DNA of 64,000 bases, from the NCBI GenBank assembly GCA_965223965.1, contig CBDCXX010000002.1:62001-126000 (forward strand), written 5' to 3'. Made by a program: the position numbers and the translations under genes. Below, piece after piece: positions 1 to 8,729 of this stretch (positions within the stretch are counted from its first letter, which is position 1; every line of letters starts with the position of its first letter). Under the pieces are notes generated by a model. The model saw nothing but the letters and a program-made list of their open reading frames with translations. It had not been told where the DNA came from and searched no databases. This stretch comes from JAGWBD01 sp965223965 (GTDB lineage Bacteria; Chloroflexota; Anaerolineae; Aggregatilineales; Phototrophicaceae).

Positions 1-331
1 GGCCGCCATTCTCGAGCGCCGCCGCGTTGAGTAGCGAATAGGCATGGGCGACGGTGCTGACCAGGTCAATCACCATATCGGCACCTGCCCAGATGTCGGC
101 GATGATGCCGCGGTCGTTCTCCGGCACGGTGGTCGGCACGGTGACCTGGAAGGCCTCCACGCCCAGATCGAGGGCCGCGCCGAGCGCGGCGGCCGGGTAA
201 TGCGGCGTCGTATGCGTGTCGCAATAGATGAGCAACGTCTCCCCTTCGTGCAGGTTGCAGAGCTCGAAAGTGCGCTTGAAGAGTGGAATCAACTCGGTGG
301 ATGCGCTGTAATTTAAAGGAAATTTCTTCAC
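1..331 (-). CDS. M29/NicX-like metalloenzyme, partial (3' end outside window)
   Basis: This is the N-terminal 110 residues of a protein running off the left edge. It starts at a GTG at 331 preceded by a strong AGGAGGG Shine-Dalgarno site. The readable part (VKKFPLNYSAS..., LCNLHEGETLLIYCDTHT) aligns by eye with the N-termini of the genes at 439-1485 and 3760-4818, so it is a third paralogue. The family is the M29 aminopeptidase/NicX dioxygenase fold. The C-terminal metal ligands lie outside the window, so activity cannot be judged. It is divergent from the gene at 439, with about 107 bp between them that should hold both promoters. Confidence 0.8.
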   Translation of the reverse strand, partial: MKKFPLNYSASTELIPLFKRTFELCNLHEGETLLIYCDTHTTPHYPAAALGAALDLGVEAFQVTVPTTVPENDRGIIADIWAGADMVIDLVSTVAHAYSLLNAAALENGG

Positions 332-438
332 CTTTGTCCCTCCTTTGGCTTGCTCCCGGACAATGACTATACTCAGGAGTAACAGGCGGCTGCAACCGGT
401 ACTGTTGGCAGTGAAGCGGGCGGCCACGGGGAGGATTC

Positions 439-1485
439 ATGTTTCACTGGACGTATCGCGATTCCGGCGGGGCGCTGACGGATTTGATCCCGCTTTTCCA
501 ACACACGCTCCAGCTGTGCCAGTTGCGCGAGGGCGAGCAGGTGATGGTCTATGGCGACCACCACACGCCGACGCATTACGCCAAGGCCGCCATGGCCGCG
601 GCGCAGGACGCTGGCGCGCAGGTCTTCCAGCTGGAGGTGCCGACGGAAGGGGGCGATATCCTCTCCGGGCCGGTCTGGGATATCTGGCACGCGGTAGATC
701 TGGTGGTGGATCTGGAATCAATTGGTACGAGCATCTACCGGCCCATGCGGGTCCACGCGCTGGAAGCGGGCGTGCGTGTATTGCGGGTAACCCAGCCGGA
801 GGATGTGCTCTCGCGCCTCCGGCCCTTGCCCGCCTTGCGGGACCGGGTGCGGCGCTGCGAGGCGCTGCTGGCCGCGGCGCGCGAGTTGCGGGCTACCTCG
901 CCGGCCGGGACGGATCTGGTGTTGAATACCGCGGGCCGCAAGGCCTTCGGGCTCTGGGGCGCAGCTGACCAGCCGGGCAAGTGGGATCACTGGTCGGTGG
1001 CGGTAGTCGTCGGCGGCGCCAGCCGCCCGAACAGCAACGGCCGGCTCGTCATTGACGTCGGCGACATCATTCTCGGGATGCGGCGCTATGCGACCACGCG
1101 CATCGACCTCATCATCGAAGAGGGCATTATTACCCGCATCGAAGGTGAAGGTTTGGACGCGCATTTGCTGCGGAACTGGTTCGCCAGCTGGGGTGACGAG
1201 CGCGCCTTTCATATCTCGCACGTCGGCTGGGGTTGCGATGAGCGCGCCGATTGGGGGCGGATGGCCGGGCCGACCGGTGGCATCGGCGACGCGGAATCCT
1301 ACCCGGGTGTTTTCCAGATCGCCTTCGGGCGCGATACATCCTGGTATATCGGAGACGGCACGAACGACGTCGTCGCCCATATCGATTTCAACGGGCTGGC
1401 GCACAGCATCGCGCTGGATGGCCTGCCGATTACGGAAAACGGGCGCTTCGTACACCCGGATTTGGTCAGCGACGCCGTCGGGTAA
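439..1485 (+). CDS. M29 aminopeptidase/NicX (2,5-dihydroxypyridine dioxygenase)-like protein
   Basis: A 348-residue protein, close to the length of NicX (about 350 aa), the Fe(II) extradiol-like enzyme of nicotinate breakdown that shares its fold with M29 aminopeptidases. The C-terminal half keeps the pattern that supplies metal ligands in NicX: a His in HVGWG (near residue 260) and His/Asp in HIDFN (near residue 315). The N-terminal half carries the family signature of a charged LREGEQVMVYGDHHT stretch. The start has a GGGGAGG site 6 bases upstream. It has paralogues at 1-331 and 3760-4818, and the cluster also carries a PucR-type regulator further downstream, which suggests catabolism of an N-heterocycle or peptide-like substrate. 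The actual substrate is not predictable; peptidase activity is the alternative. Confidence 0.8.
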   Translation: MFHWTYRDSGGALTDLIPLFQHTLQLCQLREGEQVMVYGDHHTPTHYAKAAMAAAQDAGAQVFQLEVPTEGGDILSGPVWDIWHAVDLVVDLESIGTSIYRPMRVHALEAGVRVLRVTQPEDVLSRLRPLPALRDRVRRCEALLAAARELRATSPAGTDLVLNTAGRKAFGLWGAADQPGKWDHWSVAVVVGGASRPNSNGRLVIDVGDIILGMRRYATTRIDLIIEEGIITRIEGEGLDAHLLRNWFASWGDERAFHISHVGWGCDERADWGRMAGPTGGIGDAESYPGVFQIAFGRDTSWYIGDGTNDVVAHIDFNGLAHSIALDGLPITENGRFVHPDLVSDAVG

Positions 1486-1526
1486 GGGCGAGCCCTGGAG
1501 TGGTCGCTGGCCGCCTGGCGGTCGCG

Positions 1527-2615
1527 CTAGCTTCGTTCGCCCGTTTCCAGGTAGTGCAGCAATTGCTCGCGATTCATGCCGGCGATGCCCATCGCTTCGG
1601 CGTTGCGCCCGGTCGACCAGTAGTCCTCTTCTTCCGTTACGCAGAAGAGGTGGTTGATGCTGTTATTGACGGGCGTCGGCACGTCGAGCAGGCGGCCCAG
1701 CGACGAATAGAGTACCGAGCCATAAGGCACGTCTTCGGTGATATAGCGGTCCCAGATGCGGTCGCGCAGGTTGAAGGGCTCGCCCTGGACGCGGTAGACA
1801 TGGGGGCCGCTGCCGGTTTCGCGGTAGAGGTCATCGATGAAGACGACATCAAGCCCCAACGCGCGCTGCAGGGCCATCTTCTCCTCGTCAACGGCGTCCA
1901 GCAGGCGCAACACGCCGGGCGTCATCCCTTCGTTCATGATGGAGAGGTAGCCATCCTGGCGCTCGACGGCAGCGTAGTTGAGCAGCATCGGCGCGGGATG
2001 GATCATGAAATTGGGATTGTTGAGGCCGGGGTCCAGCACGTTGGGTTTGGGGATGAGGCGCAGCGTATCGCCTATCCGCTCCATCAGCCGCTCGGTATTG
2101 CGGCCAGGGAAGGCGGCGCAGCGCAGGTTGGACGGCAGACGGATGCGCAGCTTGCCCGGCCCGACCATGCGCGCCGATTGTGGCAGGGTGACCGTTTCTC
2201 CCAGCAGAATGTCATCCAGACTGTGCCCGGCGGCGCGCAGCACCGGCGCCAGCTCCAGCGAGCCGGCCGAACCTGTGAGCAGGAGGATTATCTGGCCGCT
2301 GCGCAAGTAGGGCAGGCAGGCCTTCAGCATCGGTTTTTGCCCGTAGGCGGGCACGGCGATGAGGATCAGATCGACGTTCTCCATGGCCGCGGCGATGTCG
2401 GTGGTGATGAGGTCGAGCGGCACCAGCTCTTCGGCCTGGTCCCCTCCGATCAAATCCCCTTCGATTGCGACGCCACCCTGCTCGAGGATGGCCGCAATAC
2501 GCTCACCAGTGCGGTTGTAGAGATGGACGCTATAGTCGCGGCGGGAGAGGGCGGCCGCCGCCGCCATCCCCCCGGGGCCGCCGCCCATGACAAGGATGCG
2601 TTTGATGGCACTCAC
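1527..2615 (-). CDS. NAD/NADP octopine/nopaline dehydrogenase family protein
   Basis: A 362-residue two-domain dehydrogenase. Residues 6-20 form a Rossmann dinucleotide site (ILVMGGGPGGMAAAAAL). The C-terminal all-helical domain contains NFMIHPAPMLLN, in which the His is the conserved catalytic residue of the opine dehydrogenase family. These enzymes reductively couple an amino acid to a 2-oxo acid or run the reverse reaction. It lies 2 bp after the M24 peptidase at 2618-3742 on the same strand and likely shares its transcript with the NicX-like gene at 3760-4818. Context suggests a role in releasing or making an amino-acid conjugate. Ketopantoate-reductase-like activity is a less likely alternative. 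Confidence 0.8.
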   Translation of the reverse strand: MSAIKRILVMGGGPGGMAAAAALSRRDYSVHLYNRTGERIAAILEQGGVAIEGDLIGGDQAEELVPLDLITTDIAAAMENVDLILIAVPAYGQKPMLKACLPYLRSGQIILLLTGSAGSLELAPVLRAAGHSLDDILLGETVTLPQSARMVGPGKLRIRLPSNLRCAAFPGRNTERLMERIGDTLRLIPKPNVLDPGLNNPNFMIHPAPMLLNYAAVERQDGYLSIMNEGMTPGVLRLLDAVDEEKMALQRALGLDVVFIDDLYRETGSGPHVYRVQGEPFNLRDRIWDRYITEDVPYGSVLYSSLGRLLDVPTPVNNSINHLFCVTEEEDYWSTGRNAEAMGIAGMNREQLLHYLETGERS

Positions 2616-2617
2616 GA

Positions 2618-3742
2618 TTACAGGACCTGCAATTCGTGAGTACTGAAGTTGAAGCGGCGCGCGCCGTTAGCCGTCACGGTAACGATGTCTTCGATACGCA
2701 CACCGAAGCGCCCTTTCAGGTAGATACCGGGCTCGATGCTGAAGACCATCCCCTCGCGCAGGATGGTCGTATCGCCGCTTACTATGTACGGTGCTTCGTG
2801 GAGATCAAAGCCGAGACCATGGCCGGTGCGGTGCAGAATGCCCTCACCATAGCCGGCGGCAATGATGTGCCTGCGGGCGACAGCATCGATCGATTCCGCC
2901 CTTACGCCGGGTCGGACGGCCTCGAAGGCCAGCTGGTTGGTTTCGTTGACGACGTCGTAGACGCGTCGATATTCATCCGAAGGCGGACCGACGTGGAAAC
3001 TGCGGGTCATATCGGACCAGTAGCCATTCACGGTGCTGCCGAAATCGACGACGATGGCATCACCCGGCCCGATGCGGCGCGGGCCGACGTGGTGATGCGG
3101 CGAAGCACCATTTTCGCCGACGCCGACGATGGCGCCGGAGGGAGCGCCGGGGTCGTGGCCGTGTTCCGGCAGGAGCGCCATCAGTTGCCGTTTTACCTCC
3201 GCCTCGCTCATGCCAATGAGAGCTAGCTCCAGCAGGGCGAGGTAGCTGCGGTCGGCGGCGCCACCGGCCTGGGTCAGGTATTCCAGTTCGCGCGCTTCCT
3301 TGACCATGCGGATGGGGTTGAGCAGGGCGCCGCCGGGCACAAATTCGGCTTCCGGCGCAGCGGCCTGCAGGCCATACAGGAAGTGAGAGAAGATCTTGTC
3401 AGCGACGCCCAGGCGCAGCGGCTGCCCTGTCGCTGCAGGGGGTAGCGAGGCGGCGAAACGCTCGAAGGGGCTTTCGGTTTCCTCCCAGGGGATGAGATCG
3501 AAGAAATGTGCCAGCGGCTCCGCGAGGGCTGTCTCGAAACCGGGAAGGAGAAGGCGCGGGGCCTCGTCTTCGGAAGCGGGCAGGATGAAGAGCGTCAGGC
3601 GCTCGGATTGCGGTCGGTTCAGTCCGATCAGGTAGAAAAGATCACTGGAAGGGCCGACGAGCAGGGCATCGGTGCCCGCGGCGCGCAGGCCTTCCCGAAC
3701 CCGCTGGCAGCGCGCCGCGTAATCAAAAGGCTGGTTATTCAT
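2618..3742 (-). CDS. M24 family Xaa-Pro-type metallopeptidase
   Basis: A 374-residue protein with the creatinase-like N-terminal domain and the pita-bread C-terminal domain. The five dinuclear-metal ligands are recognisable: Asp in VVDFGSTVNGYWSD (two Asp), His in HRTGHGLGFDLHEAP, Glu in SIEPGIYL and Glu in VRIEDIV. This fits aminopeptidase P/prolidase activity, although many catabolic clusters use this fold for amidinohydrolase-type reactions. It sits between the opine-dehydrogenase-like gene (2 bp spacing) and the NicX-like gene (about 17 bp spacing), so the three are almost certainly one operon. The N-terminal MNNQPFDYAARCQRVREGL is typical of the family and supports the start. Confidence 0.88.
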   Translation of the reverse strand: MNNQPFDYAARCQRVREGLRAAGTDALLVGPSSDLFYLIGLNRPQSERLTLFILPASEDEAPRLLLPGFETALAEPLAHFFDLIPWEETESPFERFAASLPPAATGQPLRLGVADKIFSHFLYGLQAAAPEAEFVPGGALLNPIRMVKEARELEYLTQAGGAADRSYLALLELALIGMSEAEVKRQLMALLPEHGHDPGAPSGAIVGVGENGASPHHHVGPRRIGPGDAIVVDFGSTVNGYWSDMTRSFHVGPPSDEYRRVYDVVNETNQLAFEAVRPGVRAESIDAVARRHIIAAGYGEGILHRTGHGLGFDLHEAPYIVSGDTTILREGMVFSIEPGIYLKGRFGVRIEDIVTVTANGARRFNFSTHELQVL

Positions 3743-3759
3743 GGCGATTTTTCAACCTT

Positions 3760-4818
3760 TCAACCGGGCCGGGAGCCGTGGCCGGTCTGCGTGCCGCCGG
3801 TTTCCGTGGTGATACCGGCTTCACCTTTGTAGCGCAGCTCCTCGCGCACAAATTCGCCGTTCTCCATGATGTGGATGTCATCCACCCAGTAGCTGTTGTT
3901 GAGGCTGGGGAAATCGATATGCGAATTGGTGAGGGTGGTAGCGCCCTTGAAGATGCCGATGTTGGAGCCGAAGGCGATCTGCATGTTGGCGTACATGCAC
4001 TCGTTATCCTGGCCGGGGATGAGCCAGTTGGCGCGCCGCTCGCAACCCCAACCGACGTGGGCAATGCGGTAGGAATCCTCGGAGTTGAACTGGGCGAACC
4101 AGCGCTTCAGCAATTCGGCTTGCATGCCACCCTTGATACTGGTGATTCGGCCGTCATTCATTTCCAGATAAACATAATCCTGAATATACTGGTTGATCAC
4201 GAGCATGTAATCGCCCGGGGAAAGCACGAGGACACCGCCGCCCTTGTGTTCTTCGGGCGCGCAGCAGACCATCCCGCTCGGCCAGATATCCCAGCGGCCG
4301 GGGACATCGGAGACGCTGTAGATACCCATCGGGTCACGCCCCTCCTTGTAGAAGGTGAGGTCGGTACCGCCAGGGGAAGTGATACGCATGGTGCTGGCGT
4401 TCTTCATGAGCTTTTGGCCGGCGAGGACGCGCTCGCGCAGTTCCTGGGTGGGGAAGAGACGGCGCATGGTGTTGATGGCCACGCCGATGCGTTGCAGGCG
4501 CGTGCCGCTATCCATCGATTCGCGCATGATGTGGCCGTAGGCATGGGGACCGGAGGAGACGTCGACGACCATGTCGGCGCGTTTCCAGGCGTCGATGACC
4601 GCTTTTTCTTCACGGTTGGGGTGCACGATCTGGAAAACATCGGCGCCGAGCTCAATGGCCGCACCCATATAGGCGGCGGCATAATGGGGATAGCTGCCCG
4701 GGTCGGTATGGATGAGGAGATGTTCACCCGGCTGCAACTTGCATAATTCCAGGTGCCTCCGGAACATATCTACCAGTTGGGTACTTGCTGCATAACTCAG
4801 AGCCAGCGTTTCGACCAT
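3760..4818 (-). CDS. M29 aminopeptidase/NicX-like metalloenzyme, third paralogue
   Basis: A 352-residue paralogue of the gene at 439-1485. The start is placed at 4818 because AGGAGAT stands 5-6 bases upstream; an in-frame ATG at 4842 lacks such a site. The C-terminal ligand pattern is intact: His in AHVGWG, then HIDFP supplying His and Asp. The N-terminus MVETLALSYAAST resembles the gene truncated at the left edge. It appears to be the first gene of the operon that continues with the M24 peptidase and the opine-dehydrogenase-like enzyme. Substrate unknown: NicX-like ring cleavage or peptidase activity are both possible. Confidence 0.82.
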   Translation of the reverse strand: MVETLALSYAASTQLVDMFRRHLELCKLQPGEHLLIHTDPGSYPHYAAAYMGAAIELGADVFQIVHPNREEKAVIDAWKRADMVVDVSSGPHAYGHIMRESMDSGTRLQRIGVAINTMRRLFPTQELRERVLAGQKLMKNASTMRITSPGGTDLTFYKEGRDPMGIYSVSDVPGRWDIWPSGMVCCAPEEHKGGGVLVLSPGDYMLVINQYIQDYVYLEMNDGRITSIKGGMQAELLKRWFAQFNSEDSYRIAHVGWGCERRANWLIPGQDNECMYANMQIAFGSNIGIFKGATTLTNSHIDFPSLNNSYWVDDIHIMENGEFVREELRYKGEAGITTETGGTQTGHGSRPG

Positions 4819-5010
4819 GTTACATCTCCTGAATGGATCCAATATGTGTCTCGTAAGTTAGCACGAAGCGCGTACGGAATACAAATGAGTTGTGTGGGCC
4901 CGGTTGTGACAGCGCTTGCAAAGGGCGTGGAATTCGGGCAGGTGGCTACCAGGCCGGCGTCGCGCTGAAGGGCTGCCGCAGGTCAAGCTAGGCCGGGACG
5001 ACGAGGAGTT

Positions 5011-5514
5011 TCACGGGTCTGTGCTCTCCTCCCGCACCGGCAGCGAATAGCGAAAGTCGCAGTGGGTCGCACCCTGCATGATGGTCTGCGTGCGCTCCAG
5101 CTGGACATCTGCGTTGAAGCCCTCGATGAGCGCGAAGTCGCGGTTGCAGGAGAGCAGCGCACCCAGTTCCGGGATGCCCAGCGCGTGATAAAGCTCGGCG
5201 TAGCGGCAGCGCGTGACGTTGAAGTGGAAGGCGTTGTCGTCCTGGCGCAGCGTCTCGATGCGCAGCGCGTCATCCTGCTGCCAGGCGGGCAGGGTGTCGG
5301 CGAAGGCCTGCATGTCGTCGCTGCCCATCTGTTGCGCCATGACCGCGCCCTGTTCCTGCGCGATCTTGATGATCGTCTCGCGCAGGACGTTGAGCACACG
5401 CTCGCGGCCGAATTCCTCACCCAGCGCCTCGATCAGTGGCGCCAGGATGCGCGCCTCGGTTTCGCGGCGCGTGAGCACGCCGATGCGCTGGTTCAGTTCG
5501 TCTTCTGCGGGCAT
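5011..5514 (-). CDS. L-2-amino-thiazoline-4-carboxylate (ATC) hydrolase family protein
   Basis: A 167-residue protein matching the ATC-hydrolase family (known from bacteria that convert DL-ATC to cysteine through N-carbamoyl-cysteine). Supporting features are an N-terminal helical region (RRETEARILAPLIEAL), the mid-protein FNVTRCRYAELYHALG segment and the C-terminal TQTIMQGATHCDFRY segment with conserved Cys and Asp. It is upstream of the NicX-like/M24/opine-dehydrogenase operon on the same strand, with about 190 bp between. In this company it more likely opens or hydrolyses a heterocyclic intermediate than acts specifically on ATC; that is inference. Confidence 0.75.
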   Translation of the reverse strand: MPAEDELNQRIGVLTRRETEARILAPLIEALGEEFGRERVLNVLRETIIKIAQEQGAVMAQQMGSDDMQAFADTLPAWQQDDALRIETLRQDDNAFHFNVTRCRYAELYHALGIPELGALLSCNRDFALIEGFNADVQLERTQTIMQGATHCDFRYSLPVREESTDP

Positions 5515-5698
5515 GAGCGGCCTCCGGCAACTGGCTCAGGGCCGGATTGTAGCACGGCGCGCCCAACGTGGTTTCCCAGGCTGGTGGGCAGGTTGTTGTT
5601 GACCTTGAGGTGCCGGGACCGGCTGGCAACGCAACAGGGCGCCCCGTGAGGAGCGCCCCGGAGAATGCCGCCGCGGGCTGCAGCCCGCCAGCGGGTGC

Positions 5699-7762
5699 CT
5701 AGCCCATGGCGGCGGCGAGGCTGCCGCAGGCGGGGCAATCGCCGCCAGGACGCACGATGGCATAGCCGGCCTGGGGGTCGGAGTCGTAGCGGATGGCGTC
5801 GACATTCCAGACGATGAGCAGGCGGACGCGGCCGCTGCTCCGGGCGAGAGTGACGACGCGCCCGAGCCAGTTGGCCTGGTCGGCGATGGTGACGTTGCCC
5901 GCCCAGGCGAAGCCAACGGGGAGAGGTCCGAAGCCTTCGGAACTGAGATAGCCGAGTTCGGTGAAGCAGAGGGGCTTGCCGGGAAAGGTGGCGGCGTAGG
6001 TTTCGAACATGCGCGGGTAGTAGCGGGTGTAGTGGCCGCTGTTGCCGCGCGGGTCACCGCTGCGGGCGTCCGGGCTGAGGATACCCTCGTTGTAGTGGAC
6101 GCCGACGCAGTCCATGTAGCTGGCGGCGCCGGCCGCGGCCATGCCGCGGATGAAGGGCAGGTCATCGCAGCCGGAACCGCCACAGCCACCGCCGAAGAAG
6201 CCGGTGGGGGCGGGGGCGCCGCTGATGACCATGACGTTGGGGTTGGCGGCCTTGATGGCATTCCAGGCGGCGCTGAGCATGGAGGTATAGGCCCGGGGGC
6301 TGATCTGACCGTTGGGCCACTCGCGGCTGATGTTCTGTTCGTTCCAGACCTCTATGGCATTGGGGCCGAGAGAGGCGACGCCGCCGAGGAAGTTGACGAA
6401 GTCCCGGGTATAGCCGGCGGGGTCGGGGGCCATCTGACCGGGCTCGCCGACGATACTGAGGAGGACGCGGAAGCCGGCGCCATGGGCCTGGCCGATGATG
6501 CCCCCGACCCTGGCGGCGTCATCGCCGCGGTGATAGCGGACCTGCCGTTTGACCCAGGTCATGCGCGCGGCGTGCATGTGATTGGGGAAGGCAAAGCTGA
6601 GGGCCTGGCCGCCGAGCGCAAAGCTGCCGCCGATAGCCGGCGCGCTGACCCGGGCCGGTTGCTCTGCCGGGGCCGCCTGTTGTGGACGAGGTTGTGGCGC
6701 CGGCGCCACCGTGGCTGGCTCGCTGCGCGACAGCAGAGGGGCGTGTACGAAAATCACGTCGTCGTCGTGTTTCACCGCCTGCCAGGTCGCGTCGCCGTTT
6801 ACGGACTCGCCGGAGACGCGCTGCAGGACGTCCACCGCCGTGCCGCGCGCGAAGCCGGAGATCACAGCGCAATTCGTGCCCGGGCAAGCGCGCGCGTTGG
6901 CGCTCACGGCAGCGACGACGTAGTAGCGGGTTGTCGCCTGATTGATGTTGACGGACGGCGCAAAGCTGACCACCTCTGTGGCCGTGGTGTCAGTCTGATG
7001 CGGCGTCACTGATGATGAGCTCGTTTCGGCAAGGGAGGCGTGTACGAAGACCTCGCTCCCTGCGTGGCGTACCTTCAGCCAGCGCGCGTCGCCGAGCCAG
7101 GCCGTGCCAGCTACATGCCCGGTGACGTCCAGCGCCTGGCCGCTGCTGAAGCTGGTGACGACTGCGCAACTTGTGGCGGGGCAGACCCGTGCGTTCACCC
7201 TGCCGCTGCTGGCGACGACGTACCCGTCACCGGCAGACATCGTTACGTCAGAAATGCAGCCCGTCAGCACCTCGATGAGCGCATCCACTTCGCGCAGGTC
7301 GATGGTCAGGCCGTAAGCCTTCCGCACCCTGACGATGGTTTCGGCGAACCAGCAGCGGTTCTGCGGCGGCAGCCAGTCCGTGGCGTCCCCGTCGCCCTTC
7401 TGCTCGTGTACCAGTCGGGGATCGGCGACGATCAGGTTGCGCAGGTCCGCGGCGAATGCGCTTCTGGTCGCGCTGTCGGCAGCGCAAAGGCCGCTGTCAT
7501 GCGCCTCGGCGAGAGCGATGACGTGATCGACCACCATTTCCTGGTCCGTATTGAAGCATTCGTTGGTGTAGGGACTGCAGATCGTTCCGCCCTGATTGTC
7601 GATCACCTGCGACACAATGGAGCGGGGGACGGGATAGTCCGCAAGGTTGAAAGGCGCGCAGCGCGTTTCAGGGGCGACGGTCAGGTCAAGCCAGCGGTCC
7701 TGCGCCTGCAGCGCGCCGGTGCCGGCCAGTGCCAGCAGCAGGATTGCGAATGAGCGAATCAC
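5699..7762 (-). CDS. Secreted HNH-type nuclease - SH3b x2 - clan GH-A glycosidase-like fusion
   Basis: A 687-residue protein with a GTG start and AGGGAGA site. Residues 1-20 form a signal peptide (IRSFAILLLALAGTGALQA). Residues about 25-165 are a secreted DUF1524-like HNH nuclease domain (DHVIALAEAHDSG, then DLRNLI, QKGDGDATDWLPPQNRCW). Two SH3b domains follow (about 185-245 and 280-345), each with a paired-Cys NAR-CP-x-CAV motif. A Pro/Ala/Gln-rich linker leads to a C-terminal TIM-barrel-like domain (about 375-685) with clan GH-A acid/base and nucleophile candidates WNEQN and FTELGY. The N-terminal two thirds parallels the protein at 8730-10073, where the barrel is replaced by an Excalibur domain. 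Likely exported and wall- or glycan-associated; substrate unknown. Confidence 0.78.
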   Translation of the reverse strand: MIRSFAILLLALAGTGALQAQDRWLDLTVAPETRCAPFNLADYPVPRSIVSQVIDNQGGTICSPYTNECFNTDQEMVVDHVIALAEAHDSGLCAADSATRSAFAADLRNLIVADPRLVHEQKGDGDATDWLPPQNRCWFAETIVRVRKAYGLTIDLREVDALIEVLTGCISDVTMSAGDGYVVASSGRVNARVCPATSCAVVTSFSSGQALDVTGHVAGTAWLGDARWLKVRHAGSEVFVHASLAETSSSSVTPHQTDTTATEVVSFAPSVNINQATTRYYVVAAVSANARACPGTNCAVISGFARGTAVDVLQRVSGESVNGDATWQAVKHDDDVIFVHAPLLSRSEPATVAPAPQPRPQQAAPAEQPARVSAPAIGGSFALGGQALSFAFPNHMHAARMTWVKRQVRYHRGDDAARVGGIIGQAHGAGFRVLLSIVGEPGQMAPDPAGYTRDFVNFLGGVASLGPNAIEVWNEQNISREWPNGQISPRAYTSMLSAAWNAIKAANPNVMVISGAPAPTGFFGGGCGGSGCDDLPFIRGMAAAGAASYMDCVGVHYNEGILSPDARSGDPRGNSGHYTRYYPRMFETYAATFPGKPLCFTELGYLSSEGFGPLPVGFAWAGNVTIADQANWLGRVVTLARSSGRVRLLIVWNVDAIRYDSDPQAGYAIVRPGGDCPACGSLAAAMG

Positions 7763-8012
7763 GGAATTCTCCCTGTACCTTGCACCGACAAATGCTGTGC
7801 CAGACTGCCCGAAGCGACACCATTGTTTGAGCGCGAGTTGCTGGTCGGGTGGAGCAGCGGGCGTGGCGGCCGGGGTGCCTCAGATGTCGCGGATTCCCTG
7901 CTCCTGTTCATTGGACATGAAGCGGGCTTGCCACGGTCGGCCTGTGGCAACTGGCGTCCCGCCAGATTGTAGCACGGCGGGAGAGGAGGGGTCTCCTCTC
8001 CCGCGTCAGCAG
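7763..8012. other. Intergenic gap in the secreted-nuclease cluster
   Basis: About 250 bp without a convincing gene. It holds the leader of the fusion-protein gene, including its AGGGAGA ribosome site just upstream of 7762. No clear terminator was seen. Confidence 0.4.
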
Positions 8013-8702
8013 TTACAAATCACAGGCGATTCCATCCCCGTCGCGGTCCCTGTTCCCGTTGTAGGCAGGATGACCGGGAGTAAAGTTGCCGTCGCCGTAC
8101 TGTTCACGAATCGCCTTGCAGGACATACCTGGATAGGCGGACCGGGAATCGGAAGGTGGCTGTACAGGCTGGGGTTGCGCTGCGCCAGACTGTGCGGGTT
8201 GTATCGGATGCACCTGCTGCGTCTGTGGACGGGTTTGGCTGACAAGTGAACTGTGAATGAAGGCGTCTTGGCCGCTCAACTGGATTCGCGTCCAGTTGCT
8301 GCTGCCCAGGACGAACTCCCCTTCAACCTGGCCAGTGGTACTGATCACGTCGCCGCGTACGAAACTGCGCACGATGGCACAGCTGGTTTGCGGGCAGGAA
8401 CGCGCGTTGGCAGTGTCTGAGGCTGCGATGTACTGGTTTGTAGTTACCCTAGTTTGTGAGCGAGAGTCTGCAGTTGTAGCAGCTGGCCGAACAGTGACTG
8501 GTTCACGGCGGACTGTGACTGGTATTGATACTGGACGTGAAGAGGAGACCGGTGCAGTTACTGGCGCCCGCTGCAATGTCATAGTCTGCGAAGACCGTGC
8601 CGAGAAAACGAGGTATAGAGCAATCAGCAGGATGCCTGTGGCGATGAGCGTCAAACATCCGCACCCAGCGATGATCACCAAAGCTCGTCTTGAGATGTGC
8701 AT
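8013..8702 (-). CDS. Membrane-anchored SH3b - Excalibur protein
   Basis: A 229-residue protein. GTG at 8705 and ATG at 8702 are adjacent; GAGGAG lies upstream of both, and the ATG is used here. One membrane segment lies near residues 10-35 (VIIAGCGCLTLIATGILLIAL). A Thr/Val/Pro-rich linker precedes one SH3b domain (about 95-160, with NARSCPQTSCAIV). The C-terminal 40 residues are an Excalibur calcium-binding domain ending DRDGDGIACDL, whose DxDxDG loop is intact. It shares the SH3b type of its two neighbours but has no nuclease domain. Probably a surface-anchored binding or accessory protein for the neighbouring secreted nucleases (inference from adjacency). Confidence 0.8.
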   Translation of the reverse strand: MHISRRALVIIAGCGCLTLIATGILLIALYLVFSARSSQTMTLQRAPVTAPVSSSRPVSIPVTVRREPVTVRPAATTADSRSQTRVTTNQYIAASDTANARSCPQTSCAIVRSFVRGDVISTTGQVEGEFVLGSSNWTRIQLSGQDAFIHSSLVSQTRPQTQQVHPIQPAQSGAAQPQPVQPPSDSRSAYPGMSCKAIREQYGDGNFTPGHPAYNGNRDRDGDGIACDL

Positions 8703-8729
8703 CACAAGTATCTCCTCTTTCGAACCAAC

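Noticed and set aside
1251..2639. A long open plus-strand frame opposite the opine-dehydrogenase-like gene.
   Set aside because: It is an antisense shadow of high-GC coding sequence; the minus strand has recognisable family motifs and a start.
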